5,625 nt of DNA from assembly GCA_004376325.1 (NCBI GenBank), contig SOKC01000035.1, positions 1-5,625 on the forward strand, in the 5' to 3' direction. This stretch comes from Actinomycetota bacterium. Lineage in GTDB: Bacteria > Actinomycetota > Humimicrobiia > Humimicrobiales > Humimicrobiaceae. Shown piece after piece: positions 1 through 5,625 of this stretch; the first letter of the stretch is position 1; each line of letters starts with the position of its first letter. The position numbers and the translations under genes are program-made. The notes under the pieces were generated by a model. It made no database searches and had not been told where the DNA came from. It was given only the letters and a program-made list of their open reading frames with translations.

Positions 1-2
1 TA

Positions 3-677
3 ATAATAGCTGTGGTTGTTGTATTAACTCTGGCATTAAGCTTGAGTATTGGTGCAAAATCTGACTGCACTACTATCCAAGACGGAGTGTTAACCTACTC
101 AGCAGAGCACTATCTAGGGGGAGAGCCTCTTATGGTTGGTTATGACCCATATGGGTATAACTATCAGGCTCATATGTTTAAAGGTTCTTATGCTAATGTT
201 TATCTTGGAAGGGACGGATTTCCACCTTATGAAGGCGACAGCGAAGCTTATCTTGCAGAAAACCCAGACGCAGAGGCCACGTGGTACTGGCCTTACCGTG
301 ATGTAAAGCTTATAATGAAATGGAATGATGCATGGCTTTCAAATAAGGATTGTGATGGAGATGATAAATTAGACAGGCATTATGGGTTTACAACATATAT
401 TGGTTCAGGAGCCTGGGAAACAAATCATCAATCCGGAACATATGAAGATGTAGATGGAAAAATAGTTAAATGGTCGTATTTTTGTAAAATTGTAGCTGTT
501 CCTGCAGATGCAACTGTTATAGACAATATTTGGCTTGCAGCCGATGGAACAGAGATAGGCCCAGTTATATGGGGTTCATTTGCCATAGTTCAGCAAGTTG
601 AGAATGATGCTGGTGCTGGTTTACATGGCGTACAATATCTTAGTCCATCCGGGCCAGGTTTTGGTCATTTCAAATGA
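3..677 (+). CDS. Secreted protein of unknown function with an Asp-rich loop (5' end outside the window)
   Basis: The reading frame is open to the left edge. The first possible start inside the window is a GTG at 12, but it falls inside a hydrophobic run (AVVVVLTLALSLSIGA) that looks like the core of a signal peptide. The true start, with its positive N-terminus, is therefore probably a few codons upstream. Cleavage is likely near the Ala before KSDC, so the product should be exported. Counting from the GTG, the mature part is rich in Trp, Tyr, Gly and Asp. It includes KWNDAWLSNKDCDGDDKLDR at about 103-122, whose DCDGDDKLD resembles the Ca-binding loops of EF-hand, dockerin or thrombospondin type-3 repeats. 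Two cysteines (19 and 114) precede a third at 158. The C-terminus is Gly/Pro-rich (PSGPGFGHF). There are no membrane segments after the signal and no catalytic motif I recognise. I have the impression that similar proteins recur, annotated as hypothetical, in archaeal and bacterial metagenomes, but this is memory and not a search. Function unknown; secretion is well supported and calcium binding is a guess. Confidence 0.8.
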   Translation: MIAVVVVLTLALSLSIGAKSDCTTIQDGVLTYSAEHYLGGEPLMVGYDPYGYNYQAHMFKGSYANVYLGRDGFPPYEGDSEAYLAENPDAEATWYWPYRDVKLIMKWNDAWLSNKDCDGDDKLDRHYGFTTYIGSGAWETNHQSGTYEDVDGKIVKWSYFCKIVAVPADATVIDNIWLAADGTEIGPVIWGSFAIVQQVENDAGAGLHGVQYLSPSGPGFGHFK

Positions 678-714
678 TCGCTTCAATTGGACAGGATGTT
701 GTTTTAGTTTTAAG

Positions 715-769
715 AGCAGTTCTGGTGTTATAACAAAATAATTATATCATCAGGACTGCTAATGTTTTT
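715..769 (+). terminator. Hairpin plus T-run downstream of the secreted-protein gene
   Basis: AGCAGTTCTGGTG (715-727) pairs with CATCAGGACTGCT (748-760) over 13 positions, two of them G:U in RNA. The stem continues after one mismatch as TATAA (729-733) with TTATA (742-746), leaving a loop of about 8 bases. A run of five T follows at 765-769, four bases after the stem. The site lies 38 bases past the stop at 677 and reads as an intrinsic terminator for the plus strand. The minus-strand side has no matching T-run, so it probably does not serve the convergent rhodanese gene. Confidence 0.6.
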
Positions 770-842
770 ACAAGAAATACCTAATGCTGGGCTGTTGTAA
801 ATATAATAAATAAACTGGCTAATGAGATTTAAATAGAGTTTT

Positions 843-1655
843 TTATTCTTTTAAAACAGGATAACCTTTTTCTTCCCACTCTGTAATGCCACCACCAACC
901 AGATCATATATTTCCTTAAAACCATTATCCAAGAGAATAGTAGCAGCTCTTCCGCTTCTAGCACAGCTGGAGCCATTGCAATAAACGATTATTGGTCTAT
1001 CTTCAGGTAATTCATTAAGCCTATCTCCAATTTCTGTTACTGGAATATGTATAGCTGCCTCTATATGACCTGAGTTATATTCTGCTTCAGATCTTACATC
1101 AACAAATAAGTAATTCTTATTGTTGATAAAAATTTCATAAGCTTCGTCTACAGTAATTGGTATAATTTCAAATATTGGCTCTTCCTCTACTGCAAGTGGA
1201 AAACTATTTTCCTGCCATTCTAAGATTCCACCACCCATATCATAAATTTTTTTAAATCCATTTTCTATTAGGATATTGGCAGCTGTATTGCTCCTCTTTC
1301 CACTTTTACAATAAACAATTATGGGTTTGTCTTGAGGTAATTCATTTAATCTACTTCCAAGTTCGGATACCGGGATTAGTTTTGAGTCTTCAATATGGCC
1401 CTCGCTATATTCTTCAATTGTTCTAACATCTAATATCAGAAAGTCCTTTTCTTCAATAATGATTACATATACCTCTTCTGCTGATATTTGTATAATTTCT
1501 GAGATCTCAGTTTCTTCCTCTATATAATTATCTGAATCTTCTATATTTTTTATTTCAGTTGATGCTGTTCCACATTGGTTGAGAATGGCAGAGAGGCTGA
1601 AAATAGTAATGAAAATTAGAGTTATGATAATGATAAAAAGTTTATTCTTTTTCAT
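843..1655 (-). CDS. Exported tandem-rhodanese-domain protein
   Basis: This 270-residue protein has a basic N-terminus (MKKNK), a hydrophobic stretch at 6-25 and Cys28 in LNQC. That is a poor lipobox because Gln is at -1, so it is either an atypical lipoprotein or is anchored or secreted by its signal. An acidic linker follows (about 33-56). Rhodanese domain 1 spans about 56-155, with DVR at 76-78 and the canonical active loop CKSGKRS at 116-122. Domain 2 spans about 166-266, with DVR at 186-188, GHIEAA and the loop CNGSSCARS at 226-234. The two domains share near-identical text (RLNELP, PIIVYC, NGF, IYD, GGGI, EW), so they arose by internal duplication. Rhodaneses carry sulfane sulfur as a cysteine persulfide; an extracytoplasmic role in sulfur transfer or oxidation is inferred and the substrate is unknown. 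Both catalytic cysteines are present. The ATG is supported by AAGGAA seven bases upstream and by a good promoter. The gene is monocistronic and convergent with the left-edge gene. Confidence 0.93.
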   Translation of the reverse strand: MKKNKLFIIIITLIFITIFSLSAILNQCGTASTEIKNIEDSDNYIEEETEISEIIQISAEEVYVIIIEEKDFLILDVRTIEEYSEGHIEDSKLIPVSELGSRLNELPQDKPIIVYCKSGKRSNTAANILIENGFKKIYDMGGGILEWQENSFPLAVEEEPIFEIIPITVDEAYEIFINNKNYLFVDVRSEAEYNSGHIEAAIHIPVTEIGDRLNELPEDRPIIVYCNGSSCARSGRAATILLDNGFKEIYDLVGGGITEWEEKGYPVLKE

Positions 1656-1661
1656 GTCAAA

Positions 1662-1667
1662 TTCCTT
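1662..1667 (-). promoter_or_regulatory. Ribosome binding site of the rhodanese gene
   Basis: On the minus strand AAGGAA ends six bases before the ATG at 1655-1653. It fixes that ATG as the start, ahead of the MKKNK signal-peptide N-terminus. Confidence 0.7.
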
Positions 1668-1691
1668 ATATGCTATAAAAACAATAACTAT

Positions 1692-1719
1692 ATTATCCGA
1701 TCTGAATCTATTTAGTCAA
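1692..1719 (-). promoter_or_regulatory. Sigma-A-like promoter of the rhodanese gene
   Basis: On the minus strand a -35 box TTGACT (1719-1714) and a -10 box GATAAT (1697-1692) are separated by 16 bases. Each matches five of six consensus positions. Transcription would start near 1685, giving a leader of about 30 bases before the ATG. I see no clear operator overlapping it. Confidence 0.55.
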
Positions 1720-1813
1720 ACATAGTATATATTAAAATAACTTAAATTAGGATAGGTGCTGTTTTGAGGTATCAGGAGAGCAAGGCTTTTTAATAGATAA
1801 AATGTAAGATTAT

Positions 1814-1842
1814 TTGCGGGTTCATTTTTTTTATGGTCTAAT
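1814..1842 (+). promoter_or_regulatory. Weak candidate promoter upstream of the RDD gene
   Basis: TTGCGG (1814-1819) and TCTAAT (1837-1842) are spaced by 17 bases. The -10 box matches five of six positions but the -35 box only three. It lies about 55 bases upstream of the RDD start. The rest of the 242-base gap between the rhodanese and RDD genes (1656-1897) is AT-rich, and I see nothing else in it. Confidence 0.2.
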
Positions 1843-1897
1843 TTAGTTATATTTCCAATGATATTAGTGCTTATTTTATTTATTGTATGGGGGACCT

Positions 1898-2182
1898 ATG
1901 AACCAGAAAGTTAAAAAATATGCAGGGCTTTTGAGCCGTTTTTTAGTACTGATGATTGATTTTTTTATATTTTGTGCAATTTTCTTTCCTATAACCAGGA
2001 TTGTAAAAGGTGTTTGGGTTATGAGTGCCAGTGATCACCGCTGGGGCAGAGGGCTATTTATAACTGATCTATTATGTATAGCATTTTTAGCTTTTATGTT
2101 TTTATACTTTATTTTTACGGCTAAATATCCTTCAATCTTGAATCTACTTGAGCTTCAGTCCATCAGTAGGCTGGCTTACTGA
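1898..2182 (+). pseudogene. RDD-family membrane protein, truncated after its second membrane segment
   Basis: I chose the ATG at 1898 (protein starts MNQKVKKYAG, 94 residues) over an upstream TTG at 1883. The N-terminus fits RDD proteins from there, and GGGGGA at 1889-1894 can act as a ribosome binding site, although only three bases away. The conserved opening is clear: RFLVLMIDFF carries the family's first Arg and Asp (residues 14 and 21) in membrane segment 1 (about 11-31). A short loop with KGVWVMSASDHRWG follows, then membrane segment 2 (about 53-73, LLCIAFLAFMFLYFIF). RDD domains normally continue with a Gly/Lys-rich loop, a third helix and a GDR-type second Asp. Here residues after about 73 (near base 2117) no longer resemble the family, and the frame stops 21 codons later, inside the end of the convergent gene. 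Neither of the other forward frames restores the family sequence. Most likely a broken gene; a short functional protein is possible but less likely. Confidence 0.65.
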
Positions 2183-2744
2183 GCTTAACAGCTGTGCCAT
2201 ATGCCAAAAGCTCAGCAGCACTGCCCATAACACTGGTAGTCATAAAACGGACATTAATTACAGCGTCAGCTCCCAACTCTTCAGCCTGAGTTAGCATCCT
2301 ACCAGTAGCTATTTTGCGCGCTCGCCCCATCATCTCTGTGTACTCAAGAAGCTCTCCCCCAAGAACAAGTCGCACCAGCGCAGAAAGGTCCCTTCCAATC
2401 CAGATAGCAAAGATAGTGTGTCCTTTTACCAAACCTAAAATCTCTGTTACCTTGCGATTGGGGACTTCTGTAGAATTCTGGATCAACACACGAGAACGAG
2501 GCTCAGCAGTTGAAAGCTCTTTTCCCTGGGCTTTGCCTTTTCCCTGTTCTGCAGCCACTGTCAGCAGAACTAGCAAAATACCACCCAGAAGGCAGTACGC
2601 TGCAGTCTTGAGCCACCAGGGTAAAATTGGTTCATGGTAGACGTACCAGGGTACCCCAGCAAATATTGCAGTGAAGAGCCCGAGTACGAAGGCCAGTGAG
2701 CCAACCAGCCTAAGTGCTTTAATAATTAATTGAACTACTTTCAT
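2163..2744 (-). CDS. Membrane-anchored YbjQ/UPF0145 (DUF74) family protein
   Basis: The 193-residue protein has two hydrophobic segments near its N-terminus (about 10-30 and 43-64). A Lys/Gly/Gln-rich linker follows (about 66-84), then a YbjQ-type domain from about 86 to 188. Recognisable family elements, in order, are a Val-rich first strand, KVTEILGLVKGHTIF, IGRDLSALVRLVLGG, RARKIATGRM, AEELGADAVINVRF and a final AYGTAVKL. YbjQ proteins are usually about 105 residues, soluble, and of unknown biochemical role; the name heavy-metal-binding domain is used in databases with little direct proof. Here the domain is tethered to the membrane. The ATG is preceded by a perfect AGGAGG. The last 20 bases overlap the end of the convergent broken RDD frame. 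GC is about 49% by hand count over 2161-2700, well above the neighbours, and codons use more G and C, which suggests recent acquisition. Family assignment is firm; function unknown. Confidence 0.9.
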   Translation of the reverse strand: MKVVQLIIKALRLVGSLAFVLGLFTAIFAGVPWYVYHEPILPWWLKTAAYCLLGGILLVLLTVAAEQGKGKAQGKELSTAEPRSRVLIQNSTEVPNRKVTEILGLVKGHTIFAIWIGRDLSALVRLVLGGELLEYTEMMGRARKIATGRMLTQAEELGADAVINVRFMTTSVMGSAAELLAYGTAVKLSKPAY

Positions 2745-2748
2745 AATT

Positions 2749-2754
2749 CCTCCT
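2749..2754 (-). promoter_or_regulatory. Strong ribosome binding site of the YbjQ-like gene
   Basis: AGGAGG on the minus strand lies four bases before the ATG at 2744-2742. It is the best Shine-Dalgarno match in the window and decides the start. Confidence 0.8.
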
Positions 2755-2766
2755 ATCTATCGTGTT

Positions 2767-2798
2767 AATATACCGATGTTTTTTAGGGTGAACCCCTA
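2767..2798 (-). other. Short palindrome and possible -10 box upstream of the YbjQ-like gene
   Basis: A perfect 5-bp inverted repeat TAGGG/CCCTA with a 5-base centre occupies 2784-2798. On the minus strand a TATATT (2772-2767) follows it 11 bases downstream and could be a -10 box, which would put the palindrome at the -35 position, where an operator might sit. No good -35 hexamer is visible. The T-run at 2779-2784 is on the wrong side for a plus-strand terminator. Weak evidence overall. Confidence 0.25.
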
Positions 2799-2831
2799 CA
2801 GTTAGATACATTGTATACTAAAAATAGTTAA

Positions 2832-2984
2832 GTTAAAATAACTGATGAGACTGTAAAAGAGATGATTAATATTTCTGAAGCTAAATCCGATAGCCTTGAA
2901 AGATTTACACCAGAATCAATGTATACCAAATCATGGTGGCGGGAATTCAGTAAGAAAAAAATTAATTTAATTTTAAAAAAGTAG
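2832..2984 (+). pseudogene. Orphan C-terminal gene fragment (50 codons)
   Basis: After an in-frame stop at 2829-2831, a frame of 50 codons runs to a TAG at 2982-2984. It has protein-like composition: Lys/Glu-rich first half, FTPESMYTKSWWREF at about 25-39, and a Lys-rich end (KKKINLILKK). The only ATGs are at codons 11 and 30, and neither has a ribosome binding site. It therefore looks like the tail of a gene whose 5' part is gone rather than an intact small gene. I do not recognise the family. Together with the AT-rich sequence around it, it accounts for most of the 302-base gap between the YbjQ-like and DegV genes; the rest (2761-2831) holds only the short palindrome. A real small protein from the ATG at 2862 (40 residues) cannot be excluded. 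Confidence 0.35.
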
Positions 2985-2993
2985 TATTTTTTA
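2974..2993 (+). terminator. AT-only hairpin after the orphan fragment (weak terminator candidate)
   Basis: TAAAAAA (2974-2980) pairs with TTTTTTA (2987-2993) around a 6-base loop that contains the fragment's stop codon. With no G:C pair in the stem it would be weak. It may be chance in AT-rich DNA. Confidence 0.15.
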
Positions 2994-3046
2994 TTTAAAA
3001 TATTGTAAAATGGATTTTAACTTTTAAAAAAATAAAGAATAAATCA

Positions 3047-3922
3047 ATGGAAAATATTGCTATAGTTACAGATACCACATCTGATATTCCTGAACAGTTA
3101 GCCAGTAAGTATAAAATAAGGGTGGTGCCTCTATATATCGGATTTGGCGGAAAATTATATCGGGAGGGAAAGGAAATAACCAGTAGTGAAGTATATGAAA
3201 AGCTTGAAGCCGGAGTAAAAATATATACCTCCACACCTTCTGTCGGTGATTTTGTAGAGGTTTACAGGGATTTAATAGAGAGACAGAAAAAAACTTTAAT
3301 TTATTCAATCCATGTTAGTTCAAAGCTCTCTGCTACTTCAAATTCAGCAGATCAGGCCAAAAGATTTTTCCCTCAAGCTAAAATAAAAGTTATTGATTCT
3401 AAAACTGCTGCAATTAACCTGGGTTTTATTGTTTTGGAAACTGCAAGAGCTGTAAAAAGGGGCGAATGTGAAGAAAGAATAGCCAGTATTATAGATTTTA
3501 TGATAAGGAAGAATAGGATGTTTGCCACTTTTGAAAATTTTGAATATATATTTAGAGGAGGCAGAGCACCTTTCTTAGGAAAGTTTTTATCCAGGTCAAT
3601 AAGACTAAAACCAATTATTACTATAGGAAGTGATGGAAAGGTAAAGCTGAAGAAATTTGTAAAAAATAAAAGAAATTCTATTATTGAGCTTTACAGGCAG
3701 ATTAGGAAAGATTCTTTTGATCCTTTTTCTACCGTAAAGAAAAAAATCGGAATCTTTTATGGTACTGATATCAATCCAGCTCTAGAACTTAAAAAGATGA
3801 TAGAAGAGGACAACAGAATTAAGATTGACGAGCTGATTTTAACTGAAGTAACCACAGTTATGAGTGCTCATACCGGTCCCGGAATCTGGGGGGTATCTTA
3901 TTGTCCTGTGGTAAGTAAATAA
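3047..3922 (+). CDS. DegV-family fatty-acid-binding protein (FakB-like)
   Basis: This 291-residue protein is close to the usual DegV length of about 280-290. Domain 1 opens with the family signature IAIVTDTTSDIP (4-15), then VVPLYIGFGG, and YTSTPSVGDF (60-69), whose TS pair corresponds to the Thr/Ser that contacts the bound fatty-acid carboxylate. The Ser-rich LSATSNSADQA follows at 94-104. The region FENFEYIFRGGRAPFLGKFL (162-181), then KPIITI and the basic KLKKFVKNKR, is typical. The C-terminal SAHTGPGIWGVSY (273-285) holds the conserved His275 of the lipid site. In Bacillota, FakB proteins present fatty acids to the kinase FakA for phosphorylation and entry into phospholipid; no fakA is visible here, so the partner is inferred. 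It should be cytosolic. The ATG is the only start that fits the signature, but upstream sequence is almost pure A/T with no good ribosome binding site, so translation may be modest. It stands alone on the plus strand, convergent with the transporter gene. Confidence 0.95.
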   Translation: MENIAIVTDTTSDIPEQLASKYKIRVVPLYIGFGGKLYREGKEITSSEVYEKLEAGVKIYTSTPSVGDFVEVYRDLIERQKKTLIYSIHVSSKLSATSNSADQAKRFFPQAKIKVIDSKTAAINLGFIVLETARAVKRGECEERIASIIDFMIRKNRMFATFENFEYIFRGGRAPFLGKFLSRSIRLKPIITIGSDGKVKLKKFVKNKRNSIIELYRQIRKDSFDPFSTVKKKIGIFYGTDINPALELKKMIEEDNRIKIDELILTEVTTVMSAHTGPGIWGVSYCPVVSK

Positions 3923-4014
3923 TTCAGGAATAAAAATATCTCCAATTGAGGTTACTATTACGGTTACAATATTATGTATAGGGAATGCTTTTCTCATGTT
4001 ATTCTTTGATTAAA

Positions 4015-5625
4015 TTAATATTGTTCGATATTTAACAGATTTCTTGATATCCCAAAAAGAAGATCTCCTGTTCTTTCAAGATGTAAAATAATATCTGCAA
4101 AAACAACTCCTGAAAGTGGCATACATTCACCATTCTGGAGTCTTTTTAGGTGACTAATTCTTATTTCTTTTACCATTAAATCTATTTCAGATTCAATTTT
4201 TTCGCATTGTTTGAGCTTGTCTAAATTGTTATTTTCCATACCTGATATTAAGATATTAAACAGATGGTTGACTTTATCATGTGTCGTTTCTAGTTCTTGA
4301 AAAGCAATTTTACTAAAAGTCATATTATTTTCTTCTTTTACCAGCATTAGATAGAGTATACTTTCAGCATGGTCACCGGCTCTTTCTGCGTCATAGGCTA
4401 TATGAAATAAATTGGTTAGCTTATTGGATAGTCTTAAACCCAATGATTTTTGAGATACTTTGGTCAGGTATCTTATTATATCTTCTGTAATGCTGTCCAC
4501 GGCAGATTCCCTGTCAAGTACCTTTTTTTCAATAATGGCATCTTTTTTATACAGTCTTTCAAATGAAAGATTTAACATGGCCTGAGTTATTTTGGTTACT
4601 CGGAGTAACTCTTTTTTTGCTTGCTCTAATGAAAGAGATGGGGTATCAATTAGTCTACTGTCCAGATATAACGCAATTTTATGCACTGTTATATCTTTAC
4701 CTGGAATAATTTTTAAAACTACTTTTTCAAATAATCCAATCATTGGAAATAGGATTATAGTGGTAATTATATTGAAAATAGTATGAATATTCGCTATCTG
4801 GCGAGGAATACTTTTTCCGGTTAAACTTGCAATTAAAGGCTGGAGCCTAAAGACATATAATAAAATGACAAATACTATAGTTCCAAGGATATTAAATATT
4901 AAATGAGAAAAGGCAGTTCTTTTGGCGGTAACTGTTGCGCCAATGCTTGATATTAGAGCAGTTGAGCAAGTGCCAATATTGTCTCCTATAAGAATGGGGA
5001 TAGCAGCTTCTATAGGTAAAAGTCCCTGAGAAGCAAGGGCTATAAGAAGTCCAATTGTAGCTGAGCTGCTCTGCAGGAGTGCAGTCAGGCCCAGTCCTGC
5101 CAGTATCCCATAGAATGGATTTCTACTGAAAACTAAAAGGAAGTTTTTAAAGATTTCATTATCTTTAAGAGGCCCCAGTGCTCCTTTCATTACTGTCATA
5201 CCAAGAAATAGAAGTCCCAGACCGATTATTGTCATCCCAATATTTTTATATCTTCTTCTTCTGCTTAGAAAATGCATTAAGAATCCTATGATTATTATAG
5301 GATAAGCCAGTATGTCTATTTTAAAAGCTACTATCTGGGCAGTTACTGTTGTGCCAATATTTGCACCCATTATTATTCCTATTGCCTGTCTTAAGGTTAG
5401 AAGACCGGCATTTACAAAGCCAACTGCCATTACTGATGTCGCGCTGCTGCTCTGGATAAGCATAGTAGTAAAAAGGCCTACCAGGACTGTAGACCAGGAT
5501 TTTTTTGTCAGGGTATTTATTACTGTTTTTAATTTATTGGATGTGATTTTCTTGAGACTACCACTGAGTCTATTGATACCGAAGATAAAAAGGGCCAGCC
5601 CACCAAGTAATTCTATAACTAATTT
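4015..5625 (-). CDS. Na/Pi cotransporter family protein with C-terminal PhoU-like region (5' end outside the window)
   Basis: The frame is open to the right edge. An internal ATG at 5463 lies just before the first QSSSAT and is not the start: translation upstream gives LLGGLALFIFGINRLSGSL, the expected first helix of the family. Of the 536 visible residues probably only a few at the N-terminus are missing. In that numbering the inverted-repeat transporter core shows QSSSAT twice (58-63 and 185-190), with GANIGTTVTA (87-96) after the first and GDNIGTCSTA (214-223) after the second; these form the Na/phosphate site in SLC34/NptA proteins. About eight hydrophobic segments end near residue 305. 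The cytoplasmic tail (about 335-536) is helical and PhoU-like, with the paired motifs DAERAGDHAE (412-421) and HLERTGD (515-521) of the metal-binding PhoU bundle. The role is sodium-driven phosphate uptake or efflux across the inner membrane; direction cannot be told. The 92-base gap to the convergent DegV gene shows no clear terminator. Confidence 0.95.
   Translation of the reverse strand, partial: KLVIELLGGLALFIFGINRLSGSLKKITSNKLKTVINTLTKKSWSTVLVGLFTTMLIQSSSATSVMAVGFVNAGLLTLRQAIGIIMGANIGTTVTAQIVAFKIDILAYPIIIIGFLMHFLSRRRRYKNIGMTIIGLGLLFLGMTVMKGALGPLKDNEIFKNFLLVFSRNPFYGILAGLGLTALLQSSSATIGLLIALASQGLLPIEAAIPILIGDNIGTCSTALISSIGATVTAKRTAFSHLIFNILGTIVFVILLYVFRLQPLIASLTGKSIPRQIANIHTIFNIITTIILFPMIGLFEKVVLKIIPGKDITVHKIALYLDSRLIDTPSLSLEQAKKELLRVTKITQAMLNLSFERLYKKDAIIEKKVLDRESAVDSITEDIIRYLTKVSQKSLGLRLSNKLTNLFHIAYDAERAGDHAESILYLMLVKEENNMTFSKIAFQELETTHDKVNHLFNILISGMENNNLDKLKQCEKIESEIDLMVKEIRISHLKRLQNGECMPLSGVVFADIILHLERTGDLLFGISRNLLNIEQY

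Noticed and set aside
2131..2142. TTCAATCTTGAA palindrome downstream of the YbjQ-like gene, considered as its terminator.
   Set aside because: The two-base centre is too short for a hairpin loop unless inner pairs open, the stem is mostly A/T, and no T-run follows directly on the minus strand.
2314..2640. A 108-codon plus-strand open frame inside the YbjQ-like gene.
   Set aside because: It is antisense to a clearly recognised gene, its translation is Ser/Arg/Pro-rich without motifs, and it has no ribosome binding site. It reflects the higher GC there.
1732..2843. An 11-base direct repeat TTAAAATAACT at 1732-1742 and 2833-2843 brackets the RDD/YbjQ-like segment.
   Set aside because: In DNA this AT-rich, many 11-base A/T-rich matches are expected by chance in a window of this size. 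The left copy also lies well upstream of the apparent RDD break, so it is not a convincing target-site duplication.
2808..2932. Similar stretches around GTATAC (near 2813-2818 and 2918-2926) that both encode a YTK-like triplet.
   Set aside because: The similarity is short and imperfect, and centred on a 6-base palindrome; chance is a sufficient explanation.
2995..3308. Two minus-strand open frames of about 80 codons overlapping the start of the DegV gene.
   Set aside because: They are antisense to the strongly conserved DegV N-terminus and have no recognisable product.
3950..3977. Repeated GGTTAC in the gap between the DegV and transporter genes, considered as a terminator stem.
   Set aside because: The copies are direct, not inverted, and do not fold; no G:C-rich stem with a T-run is visible in the 92-base gap.
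4592..4786. A 64-codon plus-strand open frame inside the Na/Pi transporter gene.
   Set aside because: It is antisense to a confidently assigned gene, with no start signal and no protein family resemblance.

Overview
The window looks like an ordinary chromosomal stretch of a low-GC, probably anaerobic bacterium. Most of it is AT-rich: hand counts on single lines of the coding regions gave about 25-43% GC. Shine-Dalgarno sites are of the AGGAGG/AAGGA type, and there is a sigma-A-like promoter. The gene set (DegV-family lipid-binding protein, Na/Pi cotransporter with a PhoU-like tail, rhodanese, RDD protein) would suit a Bacillota-like or Atribacterota-like anaerobe. That placement is an inference and cannot be settled from this sequence.

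Layout. (1) At the left edge is the 3' part of a secreted protein of unknown function with an Asp-rich, possibly calcium-binding loop (3-677, +). A strong hairpin with a T-run follows it (715-769). (2) A convergent, exported tandem-rhodanese protein (843-1655, -) has its own promoter and ribosome binding site. (3) A mixed region runs from about 1880 to 2990. It holds a truncated RDD-family membrane protein (1898-2182, +), a membrane-anchored YbjQ/DUF74-type protein (2163-2744, -) at about 49% GC, and a 50-codon orphan reading frame without a convincing start (2832-2984, +). This arrangement looks like a replacement or insertion scar. (4) An intact DegV-family protein (3047-3922, +) comes next. 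(5) A convergent Na/Pi-cotransporter-like protein with a C-terminal PhoU-like region (4015-5625, -) runs off the right edge; its start is not in the window.

The genes alternate in strand and share no evident operon, so I see no single pathway here. Three products are membrane proteins (RDD, YbjQ-like, Na/Pi transporter), two are predicted to be exported (left-edge protein, rhodanese), and one is a cytosolic lipid-binding protein.

I found no CRISPR array, tRNA, rRNA, transposase or clear undescribed multi-gene system. The points most worth a second look are the GC-shifted YbjQ-like segment between two broken genes, the unequal active-site loops of the two rhodanese domains, and the uncharacterised secreted protein at the left edge.
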